In this document: positions 9,871 through 21,052 of the stretch, one piece after another
How the letters are laid out: each line of letters opens with the position of its first letter
Position numbering within the stretch: position 1 is the first letter of the stretch
Assembly: GCF_002127325.2 (NCBI RefSeq)
Contig: NC_035446.2
Location: 161,231,878 to 161,295,877, forward strand
Reading direction: 5' to 3'
DNA length: 64,000 nt
From: Helianthus annuus
Taxonomy: Eukaryota > Streptophyta > Magnoliopsida > Asterales > Asteraceae
Made by a program: the position numbers and the translations under genes
The notes under the pieces: generated by a model
The model's database searches: none
Seen by the model: only the letters and a program-made list of their open reading frames with translations
What the model was told of the DNA's origin: nothing

Positions 9871-10740
9871 TGTTGTCACACCCCAACCGATGACGGAAAC
9901 ATCGGGGCGCGACACTGAGCGAAACAGATTGTCCAGAAGTTTCCATAACAATTACATTTACCAAATATTTTAAGTAACACGTCCCATACCATGTCATATA
10001 AGATAAAATAATTATTATAGACAAAAATCTAGGCAAATTGTTCTGTTCCGACAACTCAGGTTTCAAAAGTACAGACAACTATTTGTTGGTCACTAAGACT
10101 CTTTCATAGCCTTGATTTCCAAGCAAATAGATACCTTAAGCACCTGTCACGTACGTTAAAATAACAGTCAATACACATAGTGTAAAGACGAGCATACAAG
10201 TTTGATATTAGCATATAGAGTTCGAAATAGTTTACGCATAACCAGCACGTACACTGAGTAAAACGAGGCATGTTAGTTATCGACATGAACCTATCGATAC
10301 CAATGACTGCAGGTTGACTGCCCAAGGCAGTTCGCAATACATGATCACCATTGTAATTCATGCAAGTAATTGTCCTTAACAACCCCCGTGTGAACGGGTG
10401 CTGAGTCCAAACTATAGTACTATCGTTGCTAAGGCAGGTAGACAACATTCCATGTGTACACATAACAAACAAGCATTCATTAAGTCACGTATAACATGCA
10501 GTAACGGTTAGCATTAAAAGTATTGTGTAGTGTGTTCGATGTGATTTCGTATAAGTAACGTATGTAACACCCAAAAGTGCGAAAGCAAAAAGGGATCGAG
10601 TATACTCATAGCGGTTGATGGATTGAAGGGAGCGTTTGAGAGTAAGGTTAGCCGGAATTGAGAGAAATCGAGGAAAGATGAGGAGCACGAGCTGTCCGGT
10701 CAGAGAGTTTCCAAAAGTGGAAAGAATGAAAGTGACATGG

Positions 10741-10750
10741 GGTATTTATA
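10741..10750 (-). promoter_or_regulatory. TATA box of the solo LTR
   Basis: TATAAATACC on the minus strand, with the GC-rich repeat array just upstream (10776-10870). Probable LTR core promoter. Confidence 0.6.
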
Positions 10751-10775
10751 GGATTCCCTAAGTGGAAAGGGCTGG

Positions 10776-10870
10776 CCGGTCGGATGGCATCTCGCCCGAG
10801 TGGCAGCCCGGTCGGATGGTGCCTCGAACGGATGGCAGCCCGGTCGGATAGCAATCCGGACGGTTGGCAC
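10776..10870 (-). repeat. GC-rich short-motif array upstream of the solo-LTR TATA box
   Basis: Units of CGGATGG(C/T) with GCAGCCCGGT or GCCTCGAA recur about every 16 bp (CGGATGGCAGCCCGGT twice). The array contrasts with the AT-rich LTR around it and lies just upstream of the TATA box in LTR orientation. Confidence 0.65.
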
Positions 10871-11490
10871 CTGGTTCTAGTGCTTGGCGTGACGAGTTTT
10901 GCTGTTTCGATTTCGATCGCGAGTGTTGCGATGCGATGGAGTTTCCTAATCAAATTACTTTTAATCCCAACTACTCATATCTCGCACTATCTCTTCTCCA
11001 CTAATTATCATCCTATATTAACATACAATCATCCTTATTTCGTATTCGTTTTGCGTTTGCGATTCGATTGCGATTGAGTTCGATTGCGATTCGATTGATT
11101 ACCACACATAACAATGATCAACATGCACAAGTAACACATAAGGCACACACACGTATAACAATCACCAAAATGCGAAATTCGAGTTGCGAGCGCGATGTGG
11201 ATTAGATTAGTTCGATTAGCGTTTAGTTGACTTTATCGCATTGTTACTTCCCATTGTTTACAGTCGTAAGGCGATTCATAGCGATAAGTATACATCGATT
11301 ACTGCGATTCATAATAATTACTCCACATAATACAACTAACGTAGCACATAAAATAGACTAACTATAAGTCAAAGAAGTCAAAACAGGAATTGAGCAAGGA
11401 GAGACAGATTGCAATTAGCAATCTTTTCTTCCTTTGACTTCAATCTTGACTTTGACTTTGACTTCCGAAACACTAGGGTGTTACAAGTGT

Positions 11491-12420
11491 ACGCTGACTT
11501 TATCCTCTTTCTTTGTGATATTCCAAAGATCATGTACTTATGCACATATTTGTATTTTTTATGTTCTTAGAGAACATACAAAAATTTGTTCAGTGGATTC
11601 AAGTTTCTTTAGAGAAAGAAACCTTACTTCTATGAACTATATTCGTCAAGTGGAGTTGTCACGACCACCATTGCCGATCACACTACATCAGCAACAGTTG
11701 CCTTCTTTTACGAGGCTAAGACATCCCTTCTTTGAACCAAACACATCAACATGGATATTGCCCATGTCTACGTAGACCCATATACCATACCAGAGATGGA
11801 GTCATTTCTTTCAATTCAAGGTAATTTAATATTTACGTTAGTAACTGAACGTTTATTTCATTAAAAAATATGTCAACAGTGTTAAATAATATTTTTTATT
11901 ATGAGGTCACCCGTATAACACACGAGAAATTAAACTACTAACTGAATAAGATGGGTTAGAACTCCCTATTTAGTCTTTATGTCATCAAAATTTTCTCTAA
12001 TATCGTCATTTTCTTATATTCAATCCCTTTAAATTATAAGGGTTAGAGTTGGTGAAGTGTATAGATTTCTTTTATTGTGACACTACAATTTTAGCTACTG
12101 ATTATCATATTTGTAGAAAGGGTTCTACTATTTATACATAACTTTTTTTGCCATTTGCACTAAGTGATGTGACATTAACAAATTCAAATATGTGTTTTTC
12201 TTTTTTAAACTTCCGACATATAATGTTTTATTAAAAAATAATATGGTTTTGTGATGTTTTTATTTTTATCAACGTTTTGGTATAAATTTTATAAAAGCGG
12301 AGTCATATCAAATATAACGTTTTATAAGTCGTTAAAAATTTTCATATTCCATATTTTATAAAATTAATATCAAAACGTGGATAAAATTAAGTACATCACA
12401 AAACTATATTCCTTTTTTAA
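11491..12420. other. Gene-free stretch
   Basis: A frame at 11434-11775 spans the solo-LTR junction, so it is not a natural gene. The rest is AT-rich with no recognisable domain or element end. Confidence 0.5.
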
Positions 12421-12423
12421 TAA

Positions 12424-13140
12424 AACTAGTATTAAGCACCTCCGCGTTGCGGCGAGGGCGTAAAACCGTGCCAAATAGTATAATGTCACACCATCGCGAG
12501 CGACCACCAACACTCAATTTGCGGTGTGTTAATACGTTGCAATTAGGCCGAAACGTAAAACATAAATAATAACTAAGTCGATCTTGGACCCACATGTTAT
12601 GACGAACTTGTCAAACAGTAAAAAATAGACGACGTAGAAACGTTGAACCACACACGCACTTTGATCCGTGCTAACTGATAAAATTTAGAATGAAGCATAA
12701 AACGAAAAATTTGCTAAGGAGGAAAACTATAGGGCCCAAAGTTGAAAGTAAAAAAGTCGTAAGGTTAAATTGTAAAAGATGAAAAGTTTTGGGTTAAAAG
12801 TAAAAATTCAAATAGTTTAGGTTAAAAGTAACATATCAAATACTTCAGGACTAAAAGTAAAAAAGATCAAAATATTTTTGAAAAACTCCTCAAGCATTAG
12901 GTACAACTCCTATGTGCACATATAAGTTAAGTAAAAAAGTTGTAAGGTTAAATTGTAAAAGATATAAAGTTTTAGGCTAAAAGTAAAAAATTCAAATAAT
13001 TTGGGTTAAAAGTAATATATTAAATACTTAAGGACTAAAAGTAAAAAAGTTCAAAATATTATTGAAAAACTCCACAAGCATTAGATACAACCCCAATATA
13101 CACATATAAGTTACTAATTTATAATATTGAAAATATTTAT
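12424..13140 (-). mobile_element. Helitron-like element, 3' end at 12425 (minus strand)
   Basis: On the minus strand an imperfect hairpin (CCTCGCCGCAACGCGGAGG, 12439-12457) is followed by TGCTTAATA and CTAG then T (12424-12428). The body upstream holds two tandem copies of a ~186-bp unit (12745-13120). No Rep/helicase frame is present. The 5' end is not defined; 13140 marks the end of the tandem copies. Confidence 0.5.
12745..13120. repeat. Two-copy tandem repeat, unit about 186 bp
   Basis: The copies at about 12745-12930 and 12931-13120 share GTAAGGTTAAATTGTAAAAG, GACTAAAAGTAAAAAAG and GAAAAACTCC(T/A)CAAGCATTAG in the same order. They differ by scattered substitutions. Confidence 0.8.
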
Positions 13141-13296
13141 TATATATCAGAGGTTATAAAAGAAAATTACAAATTTGAATTTGTTAATGTTCATTTGATG
13201 TAAATAGTAAAAAGTTGGGTGTAAATAGAATCACCCTTGTATAGAATTCACCTTTTAACGCTAGTGGTCAAACCGACAACATATTATGTTTATGAG

Positions 13297-14400
13297 TAAA
13301 TTCCATTTTGAGTCCATGTGTTTTAAAGGTTTTAACTATCTGAGTCCCAATTTTTTTAACTATCAGAGTATCTGATTTTTTAATTTGTAACAATCTGAGT
13401 CCAAATTATTAACTCCACTCACTAAGTCCGTTAACTATAAGGGTATTTTAGGTATCTACAAATAAAATACAAGTCTTCAATGCACAAGGTATATTTGGAT
13501 CCATTTTATATTATTATTATATATAAATCACAAATCTGATTTCTTATTTACTTTCTCATCTAAACCTTCCCACCCCCCCCCCCCCCCGCACCACCACCTC
13601 TGCACGACCCCTGTTGCACCTCCAAATCTTTTTCCTTTTTCTCTCTCATTTAAAACCTTCACGGATTCGTTTTCTTTCTCTCACCAAAGACGCAACAAGA
13701 TCTAGTTTGTTTTCTTTGTATATAATAAACCTTTCCAAATTCGTTCCCTTTCTCTCTAGGTTTGGTTATTGGCCGGAGAGGGAAAGGTGGGGGTGTGTTG
13801 TTGGTGGTTACAGACAGCTGAAGGGGTCATGGTGAAGATCGTGTGAGGTCGAATATGTGGAGATGGTGGTTGCTGCAGAGATGGATATATAATTAGTGGA
13901 GGAAACATGGTTTGGGATGTGGATGGCAATGAGAATGATTATGGGGGTGGCGTGGTACGATGGTAATGGCTATGAAATTGGTGGCCAGGGGTGGTGTTTG
14001 TGGTGGGGGTTTATGTTGCTAGGGGCGGTGGCTTGTGGTGACGGGGGATCTGAGATTTGATGTGGTGATGACAATGGTGTGGTGTTTGGTGGACTAATGG
14101 TGGTGGTGGTGATACGGTGGTTATGGTGAGTTATGGCGGTGGTGGAATAATTATAGAGAGAAGGGAGAAAAATAGAGAATGTGAGAGAAAGATAATATCT
14201 AGATTTCATTAATTATTAATTTCAATGCATAAGAGCTTTTTATTCTTTTTCACAAAATAGCTAAACTAACTTGGTTAACGTATTTCGTTATGAATTTAGA
14301 CTCTGATAGTTACAAATTGAAAAATCAGGTACTCAAGTAGTTAAAAATTTGGACTTTAGACTCAGGTAGTTTGAACTATCAACAGGTACTCTAAAAAGGA
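13297..14400. mobile_element. DNA element with long inverted repeats (MULE-like)
   Basis: The left 125 bp (TTTGAGTCC, TTTTAACTATCTGAGTCCC, CTGATTTTTTAATTTGTAAC) recurs inverted at the right end near 14272-14397 (GTTACAAATTGAAAAATCAG, GACTCAGGTAG). The interior is unlike the flanks: C/T-rich on the left with a poly-C run (13573-13588) and GGT-rich on the right. Long inverted repeats around gene-like GC-rich filler recall non-autonomous Mutator-like elements. No transposase is visible and I could not define a 9-bp target duplication. Confidence 0.6.
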
Positions 14401-15776
14401 TTAGTCTATCTTTATTCAAATATTACATTTATACTTTATATATATGCCTATTCTTTATTAAAGAAAGTCGGATAACGAAACACAAATAACTACTTCCACT
14501 TTGTTTTTTAAAGACGAATTTAAACCAATTTATGTAATTTCACATAGAAACTCAAGAAGAAATACCATGCATTTGGACCTACATAACAATCCATGCTTGA
14601 TTATTAATTTATTCACGAAAATAGTTAATTTGAACATGATGCCCAATATTCAAGATCGGCATATGGTCAAGTATGTTTAAATCAAAAATGAGAAATATGT
14701 GTTGGAAAATTTGGATGACTAAAGCAAATAGTTTATCGATTTCATGTGCTTCAAAATTGAGAGACAATGTGTACAAAGATAGCATCAAGAGACCGACAAA
14801 TTGAGAATAGACCACACTTTGTGGTACCAATAATCATTGCATTCCCATTTTCTATTTCTTTATTAAAAACTAATTTAACTTTTAGCCCATAATAAATATT
14901 TTTTTGACAGTAATTCATAGAACGTTTCCGTGATTTACCTATAATTAAGTTTTATTATTTAAAATGTACAGCCAAAAGATTAGTGCATGTCCAAGCTTTT
15001 TATATGATGTATTTTTCCATGGAATATATATAAAATATATTTTAAATGTGTTATTTTTTTTTTTAATTTCATGTTTCACCATAAGCTCAAAATGATATTA
15101 ATGTCTTACTTGGAATGATGATAATAGACAAATATGTAATTTACATTTAGAAAACCTTTTTGAATAATAACAAAAACACATGACAAATGGGGAGGAAAAA
15201 AGGCAAGTGATATCAGTGGAAAAGCAATTCTCTTTGTGTCAAATCTCTTTAAAAAAACACAAAAGCAATATGAATGTCAATTCAATATTAAAGGTGAGCT
15301 CTCATTCTCTTTGTTGCTTTTCATATTGTTTAAATAGTTATTACTTTTTCAACAATTTATTTAATTTTATTTATATATTCTGGTAAATTAGACATATTAA
15401 TTACTCATGTTCTAACATACTTTGTGTGTCAATGTGCAAAACTCAACTCTAATTCCTATTAACAACATTCTTGTAACTTACTTGAACATAAAAGAGATGG
15501 AAAACGATAGGTTAGTCTCAAGCGATACGTGAAACACGCAAACTAGAAAACCTTCAAAGTGATCTATGCATGTTAAAACACAGGATACCTAAACAATTAT
15601 ATAACCACTTTTGTAAACCATCGCCTACAACCACCATGAACCGCTCCCTAAAACCACCATCCACTGTCACCATAAACAACTACCACTTGGATGCTTCGGT
15701 AGATAAGATAATCTTTCTGTGTCACCTTTTAAATAGCAACTTTATGAAAATAACAACATTAGGAATTAGGATAAAC
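14401..15776. other. Gene-free AT-rich stretch
   Basis: No reading frame with recognisable content and no clear repeats were seen. Frames of 60-90 codons here are AT-rich and featureless. Confidence 0.5.
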
Positions 15777-15777
15777 C

Positions 15778-16260
15778 AGTCGTTGGCTGCCCGCGTTGCT
15801 GTGAGGGGGCGTAAAACTATACAACCAACATTGTAGGGAGGTGTAAAACTATGATGAGTAGCAGCCGAACGACGACCAAAACCAGGAAAAATGTAAAATA
15901 AAAACACGAATTTCTAAAACCGAGTGGCTCACGTGAAGTAAAACGTAGATGAAGTTGAATTTATACTGACATGTATTAGACAGTAGGGGCAGTAGGGGGT
16001 AAAAAAGACTTGAGTGACCAAATGTGACAACCAAACACCATGCTAAGTAACAACCGAACGGCGATCAAATTAAAGAAAAAACGTAAAATAAAACTAACAA
16101 AAAAATAAACTTATTTAACTTTTATAGAAAAATAATTAAAAAAACAAAAAAATATATTATAAAATAATAAACCTTAAAGTTTACTATGAAAAAACACAAA
16201 ACACAAAAAAGACAAAAAGAGAAAAAGAAAAAAATTATTCATCCAAGTGTTATGAAAATA
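15778..16260 (-). mobile_element. Decayed Helitron-like relative
   Basis: GCCCGCGTTGCTGTGAGGGGGCGTAAAAC near its left end resembles the hairpin region of the element at 12424 (CTCCGCGTTGCGGCGAGGGCGTAAAAC), and both continue with similar AAACGTAAAA-type text. The expected CTAG terminus is not intact (GACTGG on the minus strand). Limits are approximate. Confidence 0.35.
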
Positions 16261-16347
16261 AGTTTGGGCCCAACTTCTAGTAGTTCAGGACTTGAGGTCC
16301 AGTTTCATTTTATTTTCATCGGCTTCTAATACCCAGCTTGAGACTAC

Positions 16348-16570
16348 GGGCTGTTTGGTAGCCTCTGAATGTTCTTTAAGAGGCTACATTTTAATGGAAC
16401 CATTAAAAATTTTACCAATAAGAAGGTAGAAGAATGTGACATGTGATGATTTACCATTCAGAGGTTACCTCTTAATCATTCAGACTTGAGGTTACCTCTT
16501 ATTCATTCAGAAGTTTTAAACCATTAAGAGGTAGCATCTGAATGGTCATTAAGAGGCTACCAAACAGCCC
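16348..16570. mobile_element. 223-bp MITE with 19-bp perfect terminal inverted repeats
   Basis: The ends are GGGCTGTTTGGTAGCCTCT and its exact reverse complement. The interior repeats the motif AGAGGTTACCTCTTA and CATTCAGA words in both orientations, so the whole element can fold. The termini resemble GGGCTGTTTGG ends of PIF/Harbinger (Tourist-like) MITEs. A clean TAA-type target duplication is not visible, so the superfamily is uncertain. Confidence 0.85.
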
Positions 16571-16731
16571 ATACGTCTGATTAAAAAAAAAATCATGGTT
16601 GGGCTTGGACCGATCTCAAGTCCAGAAATAGCTTATACTTATCTCGCATCATCTTTTGTCGCTGTCAGTTGTAAACAATCCCGTGGGATTAGTTATCTTG
16701 TTTAATTTGGTTTTAAGTTTCAAGTTATTAA

Positions 16732-17742
16732 CAGTGGCGGACACAGTAATTTTTCCATTGGGTTGCGGATTTTTTTTGAAAATTTTAGACCCCTAAGGTA
16801 TATAAGTAAAAAATCGGTTCGTATCGGGTCGGGTCATGTAAAACAAAAGAACATCAAAAATACGTCAAACCCTGTTACAAACATAATTAAAACGTCGTCA
16901 TACGAGTTTTCATTTTTTTGAAATCTATCAAAAACATCACCTAAAACAAATTGATTCATAAGTTCATCGCTCCATAACATAATGTTTCAATTTTAATTTT
17001 CAACTATTCAAGCCTTAGAAATCATGTGTAATCACCCTAAAAATCATCTAAACAAAACAATCACCCTAAAAATCATCTAAACAACCATAAACAACGTCAA
17101 AACACACGAAATTTCAAACCTATTTAAGAATTTTATTACCCTTTTTCTCCTATAATATCAATTAAAATCATCAAAAAATATAAAAACTTACCCTTTATCG
17201 GATTCCGGTTGGTTTGTGTCGGACGACGGCAGTTTGGTGTCGGATGGCGGTGGTTCGCGGCTGCTGATGACGTGTTTTTGTGGCTGCTGTTGTGTTCGCT
17301 GATCGCTGGCAGGAAACAATGCAAGAGAGGGGGGGGGGGGGAGGGATTCTAAGGGACTACTGGGCTTATTTTAATTATTATAGTTTGAATTTAGGTTGGA
17401 TTTGGTTAATGAGCTAAGAATTAGTGGGCTAGTTATGTTTAATGAAATAGTGAGTTAAGGTATTAGGTATTTGGTTTAAGTTGGGTAGTATAAGTTTATA
17501 TAATTTAGGTAGCTTTTTAAAAAAATCAGAGTTTACTAAAAAATATTTAAATATAAATCGATAACATTTTTTACCTAAGGTGTGCGGACGAAAAATTCCT
17601 AGGGGTGCAGACGAAAAAATCGAAAGGGTGCGGACGAAAAAATCCAAGGAGTGCGGATGAGATTTTCGACGGAAAATAACATTAATTTTTTTTTTCCGGG
17701 GGTGCGCCCTCCCACCTTGGGCTGGGGGTGGGTCCGCCCCTG
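16732..17742. mobile_element. Non-autonomous hAT-like element with 8-bp duplication
   Basis: The termini are CAGTGGCGGACACAG on the left and, inverted, CAGGGGCGGACCCACC on the right. Flanking octamers GTTATTAA (16724-16731) and GTTCTTAA (17743-17750) match at 7 of 8 positions, as expected for a hAT 8-bp target duplication. Near the right end the subterminal motif GGTGC(G/A)GACGAAAAA occurs three times with a fourth degenerate copy (17578-17665); such motifs bind hAT transposases. There is no transposase frame. A poly-G run lies at about 17328-17341. Confidence 0.8.
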
Positions 17743-17750
17743 GTTCTTAA

Positions 17751-18116
17751 TCCTACTACTTAAATTATAAATTAACTTGTAAGTTATTTGTTTAGTTTAC
17801 AAAAAATGTTTTGGATAGTTATTATTTGACTATTATGTGATAAAAGACTAGTAGAATACAAAATTCCAAAGAGATGGAAGGCAGATAGGATGCGGCGTTC
17901 AATCATCTGATCACTAATAATGTGCTTAAAATTAAGACTGATTCAGTCCGTTGTAGTTTTAAACCTATTTTGACTAGCACAAATTTTACATAATCCATTG
18001 TGACGAAGGTTGTTCTCCTGAATCCGCCACTTACATCCCAAATGTTTGTCATCAAATGTTGAGAAAGTAGAGCACTCTAGAATGATCCTAAATTGGAAAT
18101 CTTGATACATAATAAT
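17751..18116. other. Gene-free stretch
   Basis: AT-rich sequence with no recognised feature. Confidence 0.5.
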
Positions 18117-18525
18117 ATATTAGTAGAAATCAATACCCTATATTGTGGGTATTTGGTATTGACTTTATTATTATTTTTTTAATTATTATTTTTTGGTATT
18201 GACTTCTAAATACAGGCTTGGATTATACTTACTTTGTAAACTGGACCAAATCCCAGATTGTTCTAGATTAAAAAGTTGTATCTAGCCAAAGAAATTTTGA
18301 TAACAGAACAATGGTAGTTGTATACTCATAAATCACATCTGTATAACTAAAACTAAACAAATGAACATGAACACGTGTGTTCACCGTTCATATATATTAT
18401 ATATATTATATGAAGACATGTTTCTTTGGTGTTTATTTCGGGTTTGTAAGTCCATAAGTTTTAACCCAATGAATGGTATACTTATAGACTTCAATGATTA
18501 ACAAGGAAAAAAAGAACACAATGTG
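18117..18525 (-). repeat. Duplicated 3'-flanking DNA of the receptor kinase (copy 1)
   Basis: The text from AGAAATCAATACCCTATAT through GACTTCAATGATTAACAAGG matches 48668-48945, 49330-49400 and 49752-49800, which flank kinase copy 2. It shows that the two kinase genes came from one duplicated segment. Copy 1 is now separated from its flank by the 7.7-kb insertion at 18526-26183. Confidence 0.8.
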
Positions 18526-18658
18526 TGTGATACGTACCTATGATTTCCAAGTAACCACATTTATTTATGTCCCTTTATTTTTGCATGCATGTTTTAGTTA
18601 CTAGACATGATCCTCCATGTTCTCCATGTGGTCCACTTTGCATTTCCACGTTTGATTT

Positions 18659-19267
18659 TGTTACAAAACATGGATCTGAACTCAGATCTTCAAGATAACA
18701 AAAATACCCAAACCAAGATATTATTGAAACCCAAAAACTACGATCCGATACAAATCAAATGAAACAGAACTCACAATGATCTCTCAACTACTCCTACGGA
18801 TTATCGACTTAATAATCCACTACGACTAACAGATTCTAACCTTCACAGATTCAAAACGAAATTGTGATAACAAACCCTAACTGCAAAAACAGAAGAGAGA
18901 GAATGTGAAGTAATACAAAACAATGAACTCGTCTGAGAGGAGAAGTCAATAAAACAACAGCATAACACTTCTTTATATATGCGCATATTAGATCTCGAGC
19001 CCAACAACATTGTTTATCTCCTGAGCCCAATAGCCTTCCAAAGCCCAGTTGCATATAAGTAGTGAATCCAGCCCACTTGTGTATCAAGCCCATGAAATGT
19101 CATTTGTTTGTACCTCACACAAAAAATAATACCAGCATTACAAAATTATAAAGTATACAGTAAAGTATTATTGATTATTATTATAAATGTATGTGTAATA
19201 ATGTTATATTACACACAATATTATTTTAAGTCACTGAGATGAGAATGTTACCATAGAGCTTTTAACA
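18659..19267 (-). repeat. 3' LTR of the Copia element
   Basis: On the minus strand it starts TGTTAAAAGCTCTATGG and ends CATGTTTTGTAACA. It pairs with 24412-25020 base for base apart from a small number of substitutions. Confidence 0.95.
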
Positions 19268-19287
19268 CCCCCCCCCCCCCCACAAGT
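19268..19287 (-). other. Polypurine tract of the Copia element
   Basis: CTTGTG followed by a run of about 14 G on the minus strand, directly before the 3' LTR. An uninterrupted G run this long is unusual for a polypurine tract. Confidence 0.75.
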
Positions 19288-21052
19288 CAATGACTGAAAC
19301 AATCCTGCATGTTTAACTGATCGCACAAATACTCATGTTGAGAAGCCAACATACCTTTGGTAAATATATCAGCAATTTGATTCTCAGACTGAATACCAAC
19401 AGTTTTAATAACACCTTTGGATATTTTTTCCCTCAAGAAGAAAAGATCAAGCTCAAAATGCTTGGTACGATCATGGAACACCGGATTAGCCGCAATTGCT
19501 AACGTTGCTGTACTATTGCAGAATAAACATGCAGGAAGATGTACCTTGATATTCAATTCGCTTAACATATTAATAAGCTATAAGACTTCACATGCAGCAG
19601 CACACAAAGCTCGATATTCAGCTTCCGCTGAAGACCTCGAGACAGTGCTCTGCTTTTTACTTTTCTAGGAAACCAAGTTGCTTCCTAAGAAGACACAGAA
19701 ACCAGTTACTGACTCCCTAGACTTAGAAACTGACTTTCCCCAATCTGAGTCTGCATATGCTTTCAATTCAAACAAATCACCTTTTTTGAAACAAATACCT
19801 CTCCCAAGAGACCGTTTAAGATATCTTAACATCTCATAAGCAATCTCCAAATGTCCAATAGTTGGACTGTGCATGTATTGACTTAAAAAATGCACACTAT
19901 ATGCAATATCTGGCCTTGTATGTGACAAGTATATTAACTTACCAACAAGCTTTTGATAAAAGGTTAAATTTGACAAAGCTTGATGTTTTCCTTACAAATA
20001 TTTGCAATCACATGGTTTTGTTCAATAGGGAAATTACTTGGCTTACACCCAAGCATCCCATATTCGCTTAACAAGTCCATACAATATTTCCTTTGTGACA
20101 AACATACCACGCCATTGTCTTTTATAACCTCGATTCCCAAAAAATACTTTAACTCTCCCAATTCTTTAATCAAAAAATTTGTTTTCAAAGCATTTCTAAC
20201 TTGTGTGATTTCATTTATATTGTTCCCAGTTAAGACAATGTCATCTACATAAACAAGAAGTATAATAATAACATTATCGCAATTTTTCACAAACAACGAA
20301 TAATCACACATACTTTGCACAAAACCAAACTCAGTTAACACCTTAACAAGTTTTGCATTCCACATCCTAGGTGCCTGTTTGAGACCATAAAGAGATTTCT
20401 TTAACTTGCAAACTCTAGATTCATCTTTAGAATAATAACCCTCAGGCAAAGACATATATACATCCTCATGCAAGTCACCATACAAAAACGCATTATTAAT
20501 ATCAAGTTGAAACAACTTCCAATCATTTTGAACAAAAATAGAAATAACACACCTTACTCTTATCATTTTTACAACAGGTGCAAAGGTCTCATCAAAGTCC
20601 ACACCCTCTTTTTGACTATATCCTTTTGCAACTAACCTAGACTTGAACCTCTCAACCTCACCAGACGACTTGTATTTAATCTTATATATCAATTTACACC
20701 CAACAAGGCTTCTGCCTTTAGGTAAATGAACCAAATCCCAAGTCCCATTTCTGTTAAGAGCTTCAATCTCATCATTCATAGCTGAAACCCAGTTAGGATC
20801 CCTAACAGCTTCACTATATGACCTAGGTTCAGTACTCTTATTAAGACATGTTGCAAAACACATATTTTCTATAGACAATTTAGAATAGTTAACTACTTTT
20901 TCAATTCCATACTTCACTCTGCCTTCAACAACGTAGTCATTAAATTTCCTAGGCATGTTAGCAATTCTACCAGACCTTCTAGGTTCAACTTGAACACTCA
21001 ATTCAGAACTAGTACCCTCAGAATTTGAGCTTTCTGCATTACTTTCACTCAC
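19287..21052 (-). pseudogene. Copia reverse transcriptase and RNase H, broken
   Basis: The frame from 21052 to 19964 codes for a Copia-type reverse transcriptase (RVT_2 family). Visible marks are the RRSGR stretch before it, NAFLYGDLHEDVYM, KKSLYGLKQAPRMWN and the catalytic YVDD in LVYVDDIVLTGN. The reading then shifts frame near 19970 and continues as RNase H: KLIYLSHTRPDIAY, YADSDWG, SRSSAEAEYRA and ADIFTKG. In-frame stops at about 19665 and 19576 interrupt the RNase H part. In life this enzyme copies element RNA to DNA and removes the RNA strand inside the virus-like particle. Confidence 0.9.

Larger units (their letters stand above)
9876..11485 (-). repeat. Solo LTR with target-site duplication AGTGT
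   Basis: On the minus strand it runs from TGTAACACCC to CATCGGTTGGGGTGTGACA. The five bases before 9876 and after 11485 are both AGTGT, a perfect 5-bp duplication. No internal domain or second LTR lies nearby, so this is a solo LTR left by LTR-LTR recombination. Its 3' end (CATCGGTTGGGGTGTGACA, with the CGATG...CATCG hairpin) matches the LTR ends of elements E and D, so it belongs to a related family. A TATA box lies at 10741-10750 and a GC-rich motif array at 10776-10870. Confidence 0.9.

Noticed and set aside
11434..11775. 113-codon frame as a host gene
   Set aside because: It spans the solo-LTR edge and target duplication, so the reading frame is an accident of insertion.
15570..15836. 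88-codon frame with Thr/Asn/Pro content
   Set aside because: It overlaps the decayed Helitron-like end and shows no domain or splice signal.
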